A stretch of 64,000 nucleotides of DNA from Scylla paramamosain (GCF_035594125.1 NC_087183.1:11825868-11889867); one strand, 5' to 3'. Shown: positions 1-10,621, numbered from the stretch's first letter. Notes: generated by a model not told the origin, from the sequence alone. Numbers and translations are program-made.

Positions 1-740
1 TCGAGGCAGCTAAGAAGGAGGCCGCGCCACAGAGGAGGAGAGCAGGGAGGACACTGAGTAGGTCCTGAAGGGCATCTCGTTGTCAGTGGAAGCAGGAATC
101 GCTTGTCAGAAAATGGTTGAGGAAGAAGCGTCGTTTCCCGGAGGACATTTTCTTTCTGAGTTCTTTTTATAGTATCTTCTGTTTCGTTTTCCCGCTGCAG
201 GTACTGTGGCGCTGAGATGTGTAAGAAATATAAATGTTTGAGATATCATTTGATTTAGAAGTAGCGGTAATGTGTAGACTAGCGATTATAGCCCTACTTT
301 TAACAAGAGATGAAAAGAATCTATAAATATGAAGTTCAGAGATGTAAGGTAAAGGTTTCACAGCAGGGCGTAACAAATGGTAAGCCATGCGCCACGAAGT
401 TGTAGTTTTTTATGGTTAAATTTTTAAGGCAGCGGATACCGAGAATATATTAAACTCCCTACGGTTAATAATTGGAATACGACCACAAGTAACGGGTTCA
501 AGCTCGATTAAATTTGACAAAGAAAGAAAAATAAGATAAAACTGGTTCTCATGCAGATTGGTAGATGACTTGAATAGACTCAGTGACCAGTTTGTTAGTA
601 GTTGATGAAACGGTTAGACAAATTTATGGATAGGGATGATAGTGGTTAGGTGGTTATAGGTAGGTATGCTTTATACAGAAACTGCCACGTATAATCCAGC
701 TGGCTTCTTGCAGTTTACCTTCAGTTCTTATGTTCTTAAG
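1..740. other. Complex intergenic sequence, nothing recognised
   Basis: AT-leaning unique-looking sequence precedes the first microsatellite. Short reading frames exist on the minus strand but have no motif, no splice context and no compositional sign of coding. I see no repeat or element here. Confidence 0.5.
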
Positions 741-761
741 TTCTTATATTCTCACCCTTCC

Positions 762-891
<130 letters not shown>

Positions 892-965
892 ATTGACTGA
901 ATCTCACGAAACTGAACTCGAAAAAGTGCAGCAGCGGCGCCTTTAAGATGGCAGACTGCGATACC

Positions 966-970
<5 letters not shown>

Positions 971-1021
<51 letters not shown>
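971..1021. repeat. (TG)n microsatellite, about 51 bp
   Basis: Perfect TG tract, a potential Z-DNA former, lying between two CT tracts. Confidence 0.97.
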
Positions 1022-1023
<2 letters not shown>

Positions 1024-1143
1024 GGTGTGCTTGCCTGCTTGCGTGCATGGAAACTACACTTTTTTTCTTTTTTTTCTTTCTTCATACCTTCTTTTTTTTC
1101 TATTCCTTTCTGTCTTCCTCTATTTCCTTCCTGCCCTCTTTCC

Positions 1144-1148
<5 letters not shown>

Positions 1149-1232
<84 letters not shown>
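1149..1232. repeat. (CT)n microsatellite, about 84 bp
   Basis: Perfect CT tract inside a longer pyrimidine-rich stretch (about 1060-1440). Confidence 0.97.
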
Positions 1233-1233
<1 letters not shown>

Positions 1234-1448
1234 GTTCTTTACCTCCCATTTGCACCTTGTTTCCTAATTCTCTTATTTCTCCTTTACTTCCGCTCTCATT
1301 AACACACTTATATCTCATTATCCATATCCTCTTTTGCACTCTTGCTTTCCCTCTTCTTTACCTTCTCTCCTCTTCTACGCATTTACTTTTTATCATCTCC
1401 GTTCCTTCTTGCCTTCCCATCGTGCCTTCTCTGCTTGCGTGAAGGAAA

Positions 1449-1482
1449 GGAGGAGGAGGAGGAGGAGGAAGAGGAGGAGGAG
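1449..1482. repeat. (GGA)n microsatellite
   Basis: Imperfect GGA trinucleotide tract with one GAA interruption. A short (TTG)n tract follows at about 1725-1750. Confidence 0.9.
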
Positions 1483-1796
1483 TCTCAGGTGCCATTATCC
1501 AAGCTCCGAATTCAAGGGTGATTTACCGGAGACATCAGGCAGATTACGGCGCCTCTTGCTGAGTTGTGTGAAAATACAGGCAGGCTTTTCCCAAGAATTC
1601 TAGAGCTGAGGGGACCTTGAAAATGCACTCAGGCAGGCACGCACACACGGACAGACACACATGCTCTAGCTTTCGTTCTCGTTATCGCTTTAACATTGTC
1701 TTTCTTTCTTTCGCTTTTTCTTGTTCTTGTTGTTGTTGTTGTTGTTCTTTTGTTGTTTGTTCTTGTTCTTCAGTCTGTTGTATGTCCAGGATCATC

Positions 1797-1955
<159 letters not shown>

Positions 1956-2248
1956 CATTACGACTCCAAGGAATACTTCTCAGTTAGTCCTTTCTTGTGC
2001 AGCAAATCCCCGTCTAGCTCCTCCCGTGGCATGTGGAGTAGGAGCCGCGCACCCGTCCACCTGATCCACTTGATCCATACTAGTGCCTTTAATCCCCTTC
2101 AGAGGCTCGGCGAGGGAGCGGGTCATGTCCTTGGGCTTAATTGGACGAGGCCTTTGTGGCAGATGCGTCACAGGAAACCAATCCCTTGTTATCACGACCA
2201 AGCACAAGATCACGTGATCAATCGCATACGTTCCTGACTTCCCTCGCA

Positions 2249-2266
2249 CTCTCTCTTACTCTCTCT

Positions 2267-2345
<79 letters not shown>
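2249..2345. repeat. (CT)n microsatellite
   Basis: CT tract with two TTA interruptions at its left end and a perfect run from about 2270. Confidence 0.96.
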
Positions 2346-2347
<2 letters not shown>

Positions 2348-2426
2348 TCGCACGCACATTCTCTGCCTCGGTCTCTCCTTCTGTTTCTGTTTCTTCCGCC
2401 TTCCTTGCTGCTCCTCTGGCTTCCCT

Positions 2427-2429
<3 letters not shown>

Positions 2430-2485
<56 letters not shown>
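2430..2485. repeat. (TG)n microsatellite
   Basis: Perfect TG tract ending in a short GTGC-type extension. Confidence 0.97.
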
Positions 2486-2489
<4 letters not shown>

Positions 2490-2530
2490 CGCCAGTGATT
2501 CTATTTGTGGTGTGTGTGGATGGTAGGATA

Positions 2531-2531
<1 letters not shown>

Positions 2532-2597
<66 letters not shown>
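2532..2597. repeat. (CT)n microsatellite
   Basis: Perfect CT tract of 66 bp about 46 bp after the preceding TG tract. Confidence 0.97.
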
Positions 2598-2601
<4 letters not shown>

Positions 2602-2889
2602 GTCCCAGTAATTTGTAAGCCTTGCTGGTTGGTTGTTTATGTTATGCATCCGCTGGCTAATGAAGATAATTGGGGCTGATTACCGTGAGTGGCATGAAGA
2701 GCGATTAATTCTGAGGTGGCTGTGAAGGGATGTAGAGGAAACAGCCGGGGAGGGAGAAGGCACTGGACAAATTAATGTATTGGTTATGATGGGGTATATC
2801 CTACTTAGGGATAATTAGCGCTGGTATCATTAGTATTATTATGATCATGGTTTTGTTATTATTACTTTGCGCTCGTCGTTAGTGCATTG

Positions 2890-2918
2890 TTACTACTACT
2901 ACTACTACTACTACTAAT

Positions 2919-2997
<79 letters not shown>

Positions 2998-3081
2998 CAT
3001 CACCACCACCCTTATCCCTTTCCCCTCATCATATCATTATCCTGCTCCTCCTCCTCCTCCTCCTTCTCCTCCTCCTCCTCC

Positions 3082-3119
<38 letters not shown>
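2890..3119. repeat. Compound trinucleotide block (TAC, TGC, CTC, ATC)
   Basis: Four trinucleotide families follow each other. TAC runs from 2890 to about 2978 with a TAATTAC interruption, then TGC to 2997, then CTC at about 3042-3082, then ATC to 3119. Read in one frame it gives runs of T, A and S, which is why a false coding frame appears. The units differ by one or two substitutions, so conversion from one motif to another is plausible. Confidence 0.95.
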
Positions 3120-3743
3120 GTCTACATGTACAGATAATGAACTGATAATGTGATGTTAAATGTTCCTTCTGCGTAGTTAATCAGTGTCTTAGATCCATTA
3201 GGTCAGTTAATGCAGGTGTAGTAAATGACATACCTGGATAGACTAGCGGGGTTACCTGGAAGAGTGATTACCAGGTGTTTTACCGGTGACCTCTCTCCTT
3301 CACTTCACAAATACCTGCACAGTCACTTTATTATTATTTTTAATATTCTTATGCACTGTATTACCTTTTTATTGCTCTCGTACACTTGATTACTTTCTTC
3401 TACTACCTTCATTCATCATTAATTTATTGCCGTTTTTATGAGTGTCGTTGCGCTAATGTTTTTTGTGTCCTTGGTTCAGTCGTATGAGTCAAGCACCGAA
3501 CTGTACGATATTCCAGCGTTACATAATACTACTGAGACACAAAGCCGTACTGTGAACACCTGCTGGGTCCTTACCTGATAACATTAATCTCACAGGTGCA
3601 CCCAGGGGCTTCCGCAGAGGGAGAGAGAGTTACTATTAATCTGCAAATTAGGTAGTTAGGTGGGTTTTAGGATACATGGAACACAAAATACCTTCTTTAA
3701 ACAGTAAAAGATTCCAAACATGTAAGAAATTGTGAGTTACGTA

Positions 3744-3746
<3 letters not shown>

Positions 3747-3828
<82 letters not shown>
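3747..3828. repeat. (AG)n microsatellite
   Basis: Perfect AG tract of 82 bp. Confidence 0.97.
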
Positions 3829-3830
<2 letters not shown>

Positions 3831-3894
3831 ATTCAATTCCCATTTAATTTCCAGATGTCAGCTTTTTCATGGGACAAATCCACCTTGCTTCCTT

Positions 3895-3985
3895 CCGCCC
3901 CGTCTCTCGTCCCTTGCCTCCCACCGCCCCGCCCCTCGCCCCGCCGCCCTCCACGCTCCATTGCACCGCCGCGCCGCGTCCATCC
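3895..3985. promoter_or_regulatory. GC-rich block with Sp1-like GC boxes (candidate only)
   Basis: A 90-bp C-rich, CpG-containing stretch sits in AT-rich flanks and carries several CCGCCC or CCCCGCC motifs, which match the Sp1/KLF GC-box core. No TATA motif, initiator or open frame downstream makes it a convincing promoter. It could be a small CpG island or simply a C-rich low-complexity patch. Confidence 0.2.
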
Positions 3986-4115
3986 ACGTCAATACTGATT
4001 ATTAATATGCCACCAACGGCGTGTCTTTGCTCGTTAATTATAATGAACCTCTATTATTACCCTGCATTATTAATATTACTGTAAATAATACTCATATATA
4101 TACACGCACACGTAG

Positions 4116-4118
<3 letters not shown>

Positions 4119-4182
<64 letters not shown>

Positions 4183-4204
4183 ACGCACGCACGCACGCAC
4201 GCAC
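4119..4204. repeat. (AC)n followed by (ACGC)n
   Basis: AC runs to about 4180 and then changes into an ACGC tetranucleotide run, a compound Z-DNA-prone tract. Confidence 0.96.
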
Positions 4205-4482
4205 CTAATAACAATTCCACGAAGTAAAAAGAAAGAAAAGGAAAAAAAATTCACACTCCTAATTCAGTCTTAGGAAGAATGCTTTTAAAAGTGTAATTAG
4301 AAATATGAGTTAATGAGAGTAAATTCTAACTTTACCGAGGTCTTTCGCGAGATAGTTCAAGTTCTAATCGGATCAGAGCCTCGCAGATGCTCTCGTGAAG
4401 TTGATAAAATGACTTTTACTACCTGACTTCATGAGAGAGAGGAAGAAAATTAATTAAACAAGGCATATACCTGTGCTTCTAA

Positions 4483-4646
<164 letters not shown>

Positions 4647-4778
4647 CCATTTTTAGCGTATGGTGCGAAAAATATCAATATGGAGAGTTAATTAAAAATG
4701 TCCTTGAAGCTTGGAGACGAGGTGGTATGTAGGGAGAAGAGAAGCAGGTGCAACAATAAGAGTAGCACAGAACCAGGA

Positions 4779-4818
4779 AGGAGGAGGAGGAGGGGGAGGG
4801 GGAGGAGAAGGAGGAAGG
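4779..4818. repeat. (GGA)n-rich purine tract
   Basis: Imperfect GGA and GGGGGA run about 100 bp upstream of the Tigger-like element. Confidence 0.85.
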
Positions 4819-4915
4819 GAGAAGAGGAACGAATTAGAAAGAAAGGGGAATAAGAATAAAATAAGGTTACATAAGCAAACTGAGTGACAAATGATGTTAT
4901 ATATAAAAAAACTTA

Positions 4916-5386
4916 CAGTAAAATCCCTCTTATCCGGCATTCGAGTATCCGGCAGCTTCAAGTATCCGGCACATTTTTTCCCGAGCCTTAAAATCAATAA
5001 AAAATCAATGTGTACTCATAAAATCGATTAAAATTCCCGCGCGAGGCATACTTTGTCCCTTGGCCACCAGAGCGTACTGCTTTGCGCCATCCGCAGCCCA
5101 CTGCACTGTGTTTACTCAGTGACTCAGTCCCGCGTGTGCACTGTTTATCGCCTGACACCTTCATCATACCTAAAGTTGTAGAAAAGAGGAAGCGTGTTGT
5201 GCTTACACTTAAGCAGCTGATCAGATCAGCTGCTGATTAAGATCAGCTGATCTTTGTTATGGTAAGATGCGTGAGTGTAGGGTGGTGATTGTGGACATAA
5301 TTTCACTTCTATTCAAGTATCCGGCAATATTCAAGTATCCGGCATGTCGGCGGTCCCGTTGATGCCGGATAAGAGGGACTTTACTG
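4916..5386 (+). mobile_element. Non-autonomous Tigger/pogo element, 471 bp, deletion derivative
   Basis: The element begins CAGTAAAATCCCTCTTATCC and ends with the inverse of CAGTAAAGTCCCTCTTATCC, so the termini form near-perfect inverted repeats of about 25 bp. It is flanked by TA on both sides (4914-4915 and 5387-5388), the target duplication expected of the Tc1/mariner superfamily. The terminal sequence is that of Tigger/pogo elements. Inside, at about 5169-5217, one plus-strand frame reads KVVEKRKRVVLTLKQ, which looks like the first residues of a Tigger transposase just before its CENP-B-type DNA-binding domain. The rest of the transposase is missing. This is therefore an internally deleted copy that keeps the gene start, not a random MITE. 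The motif AAGTATCCGGC recurs near both ends in the same orientation. It cannot move by itself. Confidence 0.9.
5212..5234. repeat. 23-bp perfect palindrome inside the Tigger derivative
   Basis: AGCAGCTGATC, a central A, then GATCAGCTGCT. A further GATCAGCTGATC copy follows at about 5241. It lies immediately after the retained transposase start, where the internal deletion joined, so it may be deletion-junction filler. Confidence 0.85.
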
Positions 5387-5389
5387 TAT

Positions 5390-6290
5390 TTGTATTATGA
5401 AATGTACGCAACCAAAAATTAAAGCGGTTTTCTTAGTTTATGAGATGAGGAAAGTGAATGTGGAAGAACTCTGTGTGTTTGTATTGTTCTTTTTATATGT
5501 AACAGGGGCACTGGTCACTGGCTGTTATTAACCTGTGCCTTATATAGTCTCTAATATGAAGCCAAACACAATAACACGACGTTCAGAAGAGCCAAACATG
5601 ACATAACTTTGCCTCTTTTACTTTTCTCTCATTTTTACATTAGCATAACCTTGCCTGATCGCCCCTTCATTCCTCGTTTCTTCTGCCTTCATCCTTCTTA
5701 TTCTCCTCCTCTGCTTCCTCCCGTCACGCCCACCACATCCACGCCAACACATTGCCTTCACTTCGTGTTTGATTGCGTCCCGTCGCCATTCCCTGCCTTC
5801 ATTACGTTCTTTCATCTTCTTTCCCTCCCCCTTCGTTCGTGGTTCATTAAGTCATTCGAAGAGTCTATTTTATCGTCGTCTGAGAATGAAAAATGTCTCT
5901 CACCGCCTCGACACACAGCACCCGTCCCTCATCACCACCCACACGCATGCCGGAGTTACGGGCAGCAAGAAAAATTGCGGCCCCTAAATTAGCTCCTCCC
6001 TTCCTGACGCTTGCAATGAAGCCTCCTCGCGGCGACACTCTCACGGCCTTCATATGCAAATCCCGCTCCTCCGAGGCTCCTGAGGCTGCAAATTGTAGGT
6101 CCGTAGACGGTGAGCAGCTGAAATATGGCTGAGAAATATAGACTTCTTGATCATCATCTCCTAGTGCCCGCCTCCTTGCCTGACTGTCTCCCTGCCTGCC
6201 TTCCTGCTTGGGTCCTTGAGGAAGCGCGGGGGTGAGAGGATCAGGGGGTTTGGTGAGGCCTTAAGAGAACGGTGCTGTCTGTTAGGCTTC
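5390..6290. other. Intergenic, no gene recognised
   Basis: Pyrimidine-rich sequence at about 5600-5870 opens several overlapping frames. None has a motif or a start context that I trust. No repeat array stands out. Confidence 0.5.
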
Positions 6291-6304
6291 TCATAGAGCC
6301 TTAA

Positions 6305-6358
6305 GGAGGAGGAGGAGGAGGAGGAGGAGGAGGAGGAGGAGGAGGAGGAGGAGGAGGA
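6305..6358. repeat. (GGA)n microsatellite
   Basis: Perfect GGA tract of about 54 bp, the left half of a pair with 6422-6515. Confidence 0.95.
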
Positions 6359-6421
6359 CTAAGAAGAAAAAGGGGAGTAATAGTACGAGGAAAAAAGGAG
6401 GAGAAGGAACGGGAAAGGGGT

Positions 6422-6515
6422 GGAGGAGGAGGAGGAGGAGGAGGAGGAGGAGAGAGGAGGAGGAGGAGGAGGAGGAGGAGGAGGAGGAGGAGGAGGAGGA
6501 GGAGGAGGAGGAGGA
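6422..6515. repeat. (GGA)n microsatellite
   Basis: GGA tract of about 94 bp with one GA slip near 6452. In different frames it reads as poly-Glu, poly-Gly or poly-Arg. Confidence 0.95.
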
Positions 6516-7255
6516 AGGGGGGGGTATCAGCACAAGGCCCGGGAACTCTGTATGGAGGGATGGAGAGTGGGAATTCAAGTTGCGAAGGAATTCTGTGGGT
6601 GTTTTACGGCTGGAGGGCGATGATGGCCCATTGTCTACGGGTACAGGGGTGAGGGGCTTTTGTTGGCGCGGCTGGAGGTGCGGGGGAGGAGTGGGGGGGG
6701 TATGGTTGCCTTTCCGGGTTACGAGAGGGGTTTGGATCAGCGTTTTTTGTTACTCAAGGAAAGAAAATGGGCGGCTGGCCAATGTATTGTATGTGACGTC
6801 TAAAAACAACTGCAATAACTTGTCCTTAAAAAAATGTATCCGTTAGTGACAGTAGAGGGGGACTCAATTTGAATACACAGCAGGACAGTAACAGAAGCAG
6901 GAGCAGCAGGAGGAAAGGGAGGAGGAGGGAGGTGCGGGAGATTGGATTAAAATGCATGATGTCGGTCGGCGTGGAGTTGGTGTGAGAGTTGGTGTGTTTT
7001 CCTGGGAGGTGCTCGCGGCGACAACTCCTGGCGGGGGAAAAGTGTTTGGCGGGGGAAAGTGTTGCCTCGCTGATTACTTTTCGATCTTTGGGCAGGACAC
7101 CTGAGGGGCGGATCCTGCCATGCGCCGCCCACCACCCGCCGCCCGCAGCTCAGGATGGTGATGCTCGTTTTATTTTGGAGTTTATAAGTGAAAGGCCTCC
7201 CCTGTCTCGCCTCCACCGCCCCCTCCGCCCCTGCGCCGGAGTGATGCAGCGCCTC

Positions 7256-7261
7256 AATAAA
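7256..7261 (+). terminator. Candidate polyadenylation signal AATAAA, plus strand
   Basis: AATAAA lies in a GC-rich, open stretch at about 6990-7290. A plus-strand transcript ending here would run tail-to-tail with the minus-strand gene at 7524-8402. No plus-strand gene is proven, so this is weak. Confidence 0.2.
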
Positions 7262-7328
7262 GCAACACCACTATGCACCTCGGGAGTGCTTTAAGGAATA
7301 GCTCCACAAACCAGCGGCATACACTCTC

Positions 7329-7334
7329 TTTATT
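7329..7334 (-). terminator. Polyadenylation signal AATAAA for the HTH gene
   Basis: On the minus strand AATAAA lies about 190 nt after the TAA stop of the 292-residue gene. A GT-rich stretch (GGTTTGTGG) follows about 20-30 nt further on. Signal and downstream element are spaced as in typical animal 3' ends, implying a 3' UTR of about 210 nt. Confidence 0.5.
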
Positions 7335-7523
7335 GGCAGAACACTGATACATGAGGTACATAAAAATGAAGGAACACCTAAATGTAGTAAAACGTTAGCG
7401 CCACGTGCCCCATTATTGGCGGGATCTATTCATGGTGCCATTTTTAAGTCTTCCACACAACCCGGCGTCTGTGTTGCTTTAAAACCCCAGCCTCCCACTC
7501 ACTCGCATTGACGTCATTGTTCT

Positions 7524-8402
7524 TTAAAACCAAAGGTAAACTGAACCTCCACTGAACTTTGAACCTCGTGATGCGTTTCTTCGCCTGCTTCGGTATTTAT
7601 GAAGCACACGACTCAGGGTAAAGCTGAACCACGAGGGCAGGTATTGGTCGCTGTGCAGTGCCCGACGCAGCACCACCACTGCTGACAGTATGTCGTGACG
7701 TGGCGGGAGACTCAGGCTGCTTCTCCCATTCCGCAGCACCCCCGTCCAGGCGTCCTCCATTGGATTCGAGCCCGGGAAGATAGAATCGAACACAAATGTG
7801 AACCACCTGGGCATTGGGTTGTACTCCACCACTTGTTGCAGAGTCATGAGGGCGTTAAAGAGTTCCTGGCGTGAAAGGCTGTGTTCGTCCGGTGCCTTGC
7901 TGAACACTTCGTCAGTGAGGGGCGGCGGCGAGCTGTCATAGGGGGAAATTTCCTTCAGTCTCTCCGTCAGTTTAGAATCCTTGACTGCAGACTTGATATC
8001 TTGCTCATGCACCGCAGGGATCCCAGCCTCTTCTGGCACCAAGCTTACGGGCTCCTTTTTCATATCTTTGTCTTCCTCCTCTCCCTCCAAGCTTGCATTC
8101 ACCCATTTTTCTTTCGCCAAGCTTGCATCGTCTTTTTCCTTTAAGCTCACTTCCACTTCTTCCTCGGAGCTTACGGCCTCTTCTTTCACCTCTAAGTTTG
8201 CGGAAGTTGTCTTAAAGAAATCGAAAGTTATGTCGGACGAAGACGTGCAATTGGTGCGCCTCGCCTCCAGAATGTTGCTGAGCGCTGCCTTGCTGACCCC
8301 GTAGCGATCCGCCAAGGCCCGGGCGCTCATGGCTGCGTGGCCGCTGAACTGGCGGAGAATGTGGCTCTTCTCGTGGTGTGTGAGCTTGTTCCGCGGCGCC
8401 AT
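7524..8402 (-). CDS. Putative DNA-binding protein: psq/CENP-B-type HTH plus duplicated W-F-F motif
   Basis: Complete 292-residue single-exon frame. The ATG sits in a strong start context (GCCATGG). Residues 1-51 look like the helix-turn-helix found in pipsqueak proteins and in the N-terminus of Tigger/CENP-B proteins: residues 26-45 (SARALADRYGVSKAALSNIL) are the helix-turn-recognition-helix segment. The function is inferred to be sequence-specific DNA binding in the nucleus. Residues 65-125 are an acidic linker with recurring (A/V)SL steps followed by E/K/D runs. Residues 178-210 and 235-268 are two copies of one motif, LxxAxxxLxxxx followed by PxWFxFxxxxxx, about 57 residues apart. I do not recognise that C-terminal region and see no DDE catalytic core, so it is not a transposase. 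The tail (271-292) is Arg/Ser-rich. A minus-strand AATAAA lies about 190 nt after the stop and an (AC)n tract about 240 bp upstream. It may be a domesticated transposon-derived gene or a lineage-specific transcription factor. An alternative is the N-terminal exon of a larger gene. Confidence 0.8.
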   Translation of the reverse strand: MAPRNKLTHHEKSHILRQFSGHAAMSARALADRYGVSKAALSNILEARRTNCTSSSDITFDFFKTTSANLEVKEEAVSSEEEVEVSLKEKDDASLAKEKWVNASLEGEEEDKDMKKEPVSLVPEEAGIPAVHEQDIKSAVKDSKLTERLKEISPYDSSPPPLTDEVFSKAPDEHSLSRQELFNALMTLQQVVEYNPMPRWFTFVFDSIFPGSNPMEDAWTGVLRNGRSSLSLPPRHDILSAVVVLRRALHSDQYLPSWFSFTLSRVLHKYRSRRRNASRGSKFSGGSVYLWF

Positions 8403-8640
8403 GGCAGGGGAGGCACGGGGGAGGGAGAGACGCCAGCCAGGTCCGCCGTCAGACTATTTGCTACTGCTCCCGCCGCTTTCGTTGCCTCCTAAATTCAGGT
8501 TCCTGGAGAGAATAAGATTTCCAAGTAAGAAAATAAAGGAAGAAAAGTACCCTGGATGGTCAGTGGCCGTGCATGAAGGTTGTGCAGGGACTTTTATTAC
8601 CCTATTCGCTGTTTTACCCGCGTGATTATGTGAGTATAGC

Positions 8641-8641
<1 letters not shown>

Positions 8642-8713
<72 letters not shown>
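8642..8713. repeat. (AC)n microsatellite, 72 bp
   Basis: Perfect AC tract about 240 bp upstream of the HTH gene's start codon. A length-variable Z-DNA former at this distance could affect its promoter, but that is inference. Confidence 0.97.
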
Positions 8714-8716
<3 letters not shown>

Positions 8717-9059
8717 AGGAGGAGGAGAGGGTGGGGGGACAGCATCTTCACCTTTTCAAGAGGCAGTTAATCAGGCCTCGGGCAGGTGTGTGTGTCGCCT
8801 CGTTTCACCGCCTCAAAGAACCACTCAATCACTCAGTTCTCCGGGTAAATTAAGTAGTCCATCCACTGAACATGAGAGGACACATTCTTAACAAGTGAAT
8901 GAAATGTTCCCCCAGCATCAACAGGCACACAAACACAGCGTCAAGTACTGTACTGAAGAGTTTCATATTTCTATAGTTTTACACGTTCATGATGTACTAA
9001 TATTAGAGGGAAAGTGCATCGTGTGGGCTTGCAGGTAACTTTTCACATCTGACAGGAGG

Positions 9060-9350
9060 AGAAACTGAGGAGAAACTGAAAGGTGAACTGTTGAAGAGAG
9101 AGAGGTGAAGGGTAGAAAAAGGTTAAAAGGGGAGAGAAGGAAAGATTAAAGAAAAGAAGGAAAGGAAGAAAAATAGGGCAAAAAGAGAAGGGAGGAGAAA
9201 GTAAAAGGTGAACTGTTGAGAAGAGAGAAGCGAAGAAGAGAAGAGGATGAAAAGGGAAGCGAAGGAAAAGGAAACGAAGGAAAGGAAAGAAAACAGAAAA
9301 GATGGGAAAGGAAGAAAATGAAAGGGAAGAGAGAGGGAGAAAAACAGACA
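9060..9350. repeat. Degenerate purine-rich tandem duplication, period about 125 bp
   Basis: AAAGGTGAACTGTTGA begins at 9079 and recurs at 9204, followed each time by similar GAGAG- and GAAGG-rich sequence ending in GGAAAGGAAG. The block is purine-rich throughout, so the frames on the minus strand are long but uninformative. Confidence 0.7.
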
Positions 9351-9712
9351 TGAGTGGGGACGAAGCTCTGTAGAGGGATGAAGGCTATATATTGAAGTAT
9401 GAGACAAAAAAAAAAAAAAACGAGCAGGAGGAGGAGGAAGATGAAGACAAGTAGGAGAAAGATTAGTATTAGAGTAGGAGGCTGAAAAACAAGAATGATT
9501 TAAGAGGGAAATGGTGAAGGGAGAGATAAAAGACATTGGCAAAGGTTGGAATGGAAGTAGTGAGGAAGGGAAGGGACTAAGAATAGAGACAGGGAGAGGC
9601 AGGAGGGAAGAGTAGAGGGTGAGGGTAACAATGCCATGAAGCAACGTTAAGTGTGCGAGGAATGAGAAGGGAAGGGTTTGGGTTTGTTCTGAGTGTGTCA
9701 GTGACCTAGGAT

Positions 9713-9732
9713 GACACACACACACACACACA

Positions 9733-9798
<66 letters not shown>

Positions 9799-9799
9799 A
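9713..9799. repeat. (CA)n joined to (CT)n
   Basis: CA runs to 9735 and passes directly into CT with one TG slip near 9791. Confidence 0.97.
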
Positions 9800-9914
9800 C
9801 CTTTTCCTCTTGTTCTGGTCCACTGTCTCGTAACTCTTTGCTCTGTACTCTCTCCTTTTTCTTCGCTCCCCTCGTTCGCTCTGCTTTCCTCTTTTTTTTT
9901 CTTTTGACCTTTCG

Positions 9915-9917
<3 letters not shown>

Positions 9918-9999
<82 letters not shown>
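9918..9999. repeat. (CT)n microsatellite, 82 bp
   Basis: Perfect CT tract. A degenerate GTTGTCGTC-type sequence follows to about 10140. Confidence 0.97.
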
Positions 10000-10002
<3 letters not shown>

Positions 10003-10245
10003 GTTGTCGTTTTTATCGTTTTATTGTCGTTACTGATATTCTTAGTCGTCATTGTAGTCATCAAAGTAATAGAAGCTGTCATCTTATTTTTTTTATCGTT
10101 GTCATCGTTATTGTGGTTGTCGTCGTCGTTGTCGTCGTAAGGCAGCAGATTTTTGGCCTTGCAACAGGAAGCCCTAAATCTCAATCCCCACTGTGATGTT
10201 CAATGTGGACAGTCGGTCTGGAATTTGCAGAAGCAGGACGAGGCA

Positions 10246-10277
10246 GAGGAGGAGGAGGAGGAGGAGGAGCAGCAGCA
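10246..10277. repeat. (GGA)n then (GCA)n
   Basis: Short compound trinucleotide tract. Confidence 0.85.
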
Positions 10278-10569
10278 GCCGGACCTTCATTACAGAATCC
10301 TGAACTAAACTGAACCTTTGCCGGCCGTGACTGACGACTCCTCATCACCATTCAGCGTCGAGTTCATTTCAGCAAAGGAGTGGCGCTGACGGCTGACGCT
10401 GCCGGGAGGGAGGGAGGGAGAGAAGGCTGTCCGGGGTGTGGCTCGCGAGGATGAAGCTGCGCCGTGTTGTTTAGCCTTCCTTTATTAAATATTTAAGTCA
10501 GGGATTCATATAGCGAGGCAGAAGTACCACTATAAGTAAAACCTCTACAGTTTACGAGTACCTACACTA

Positions 10570-10570
<1 letters not shown>

Positions 10571-10621
<51 letters not shown>
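10571..10621. repeat. (CA)n microsatellite, about 50 bp
   Basis: Perfect CA tract. Confidence 0.97.

Noticed and set aside
9123..10184. 353-codon minus-strand frame
   Set aside because: It joins a purine-rich tandem repeat with CT and CA microsatellites; no domain and no coding-like composition.
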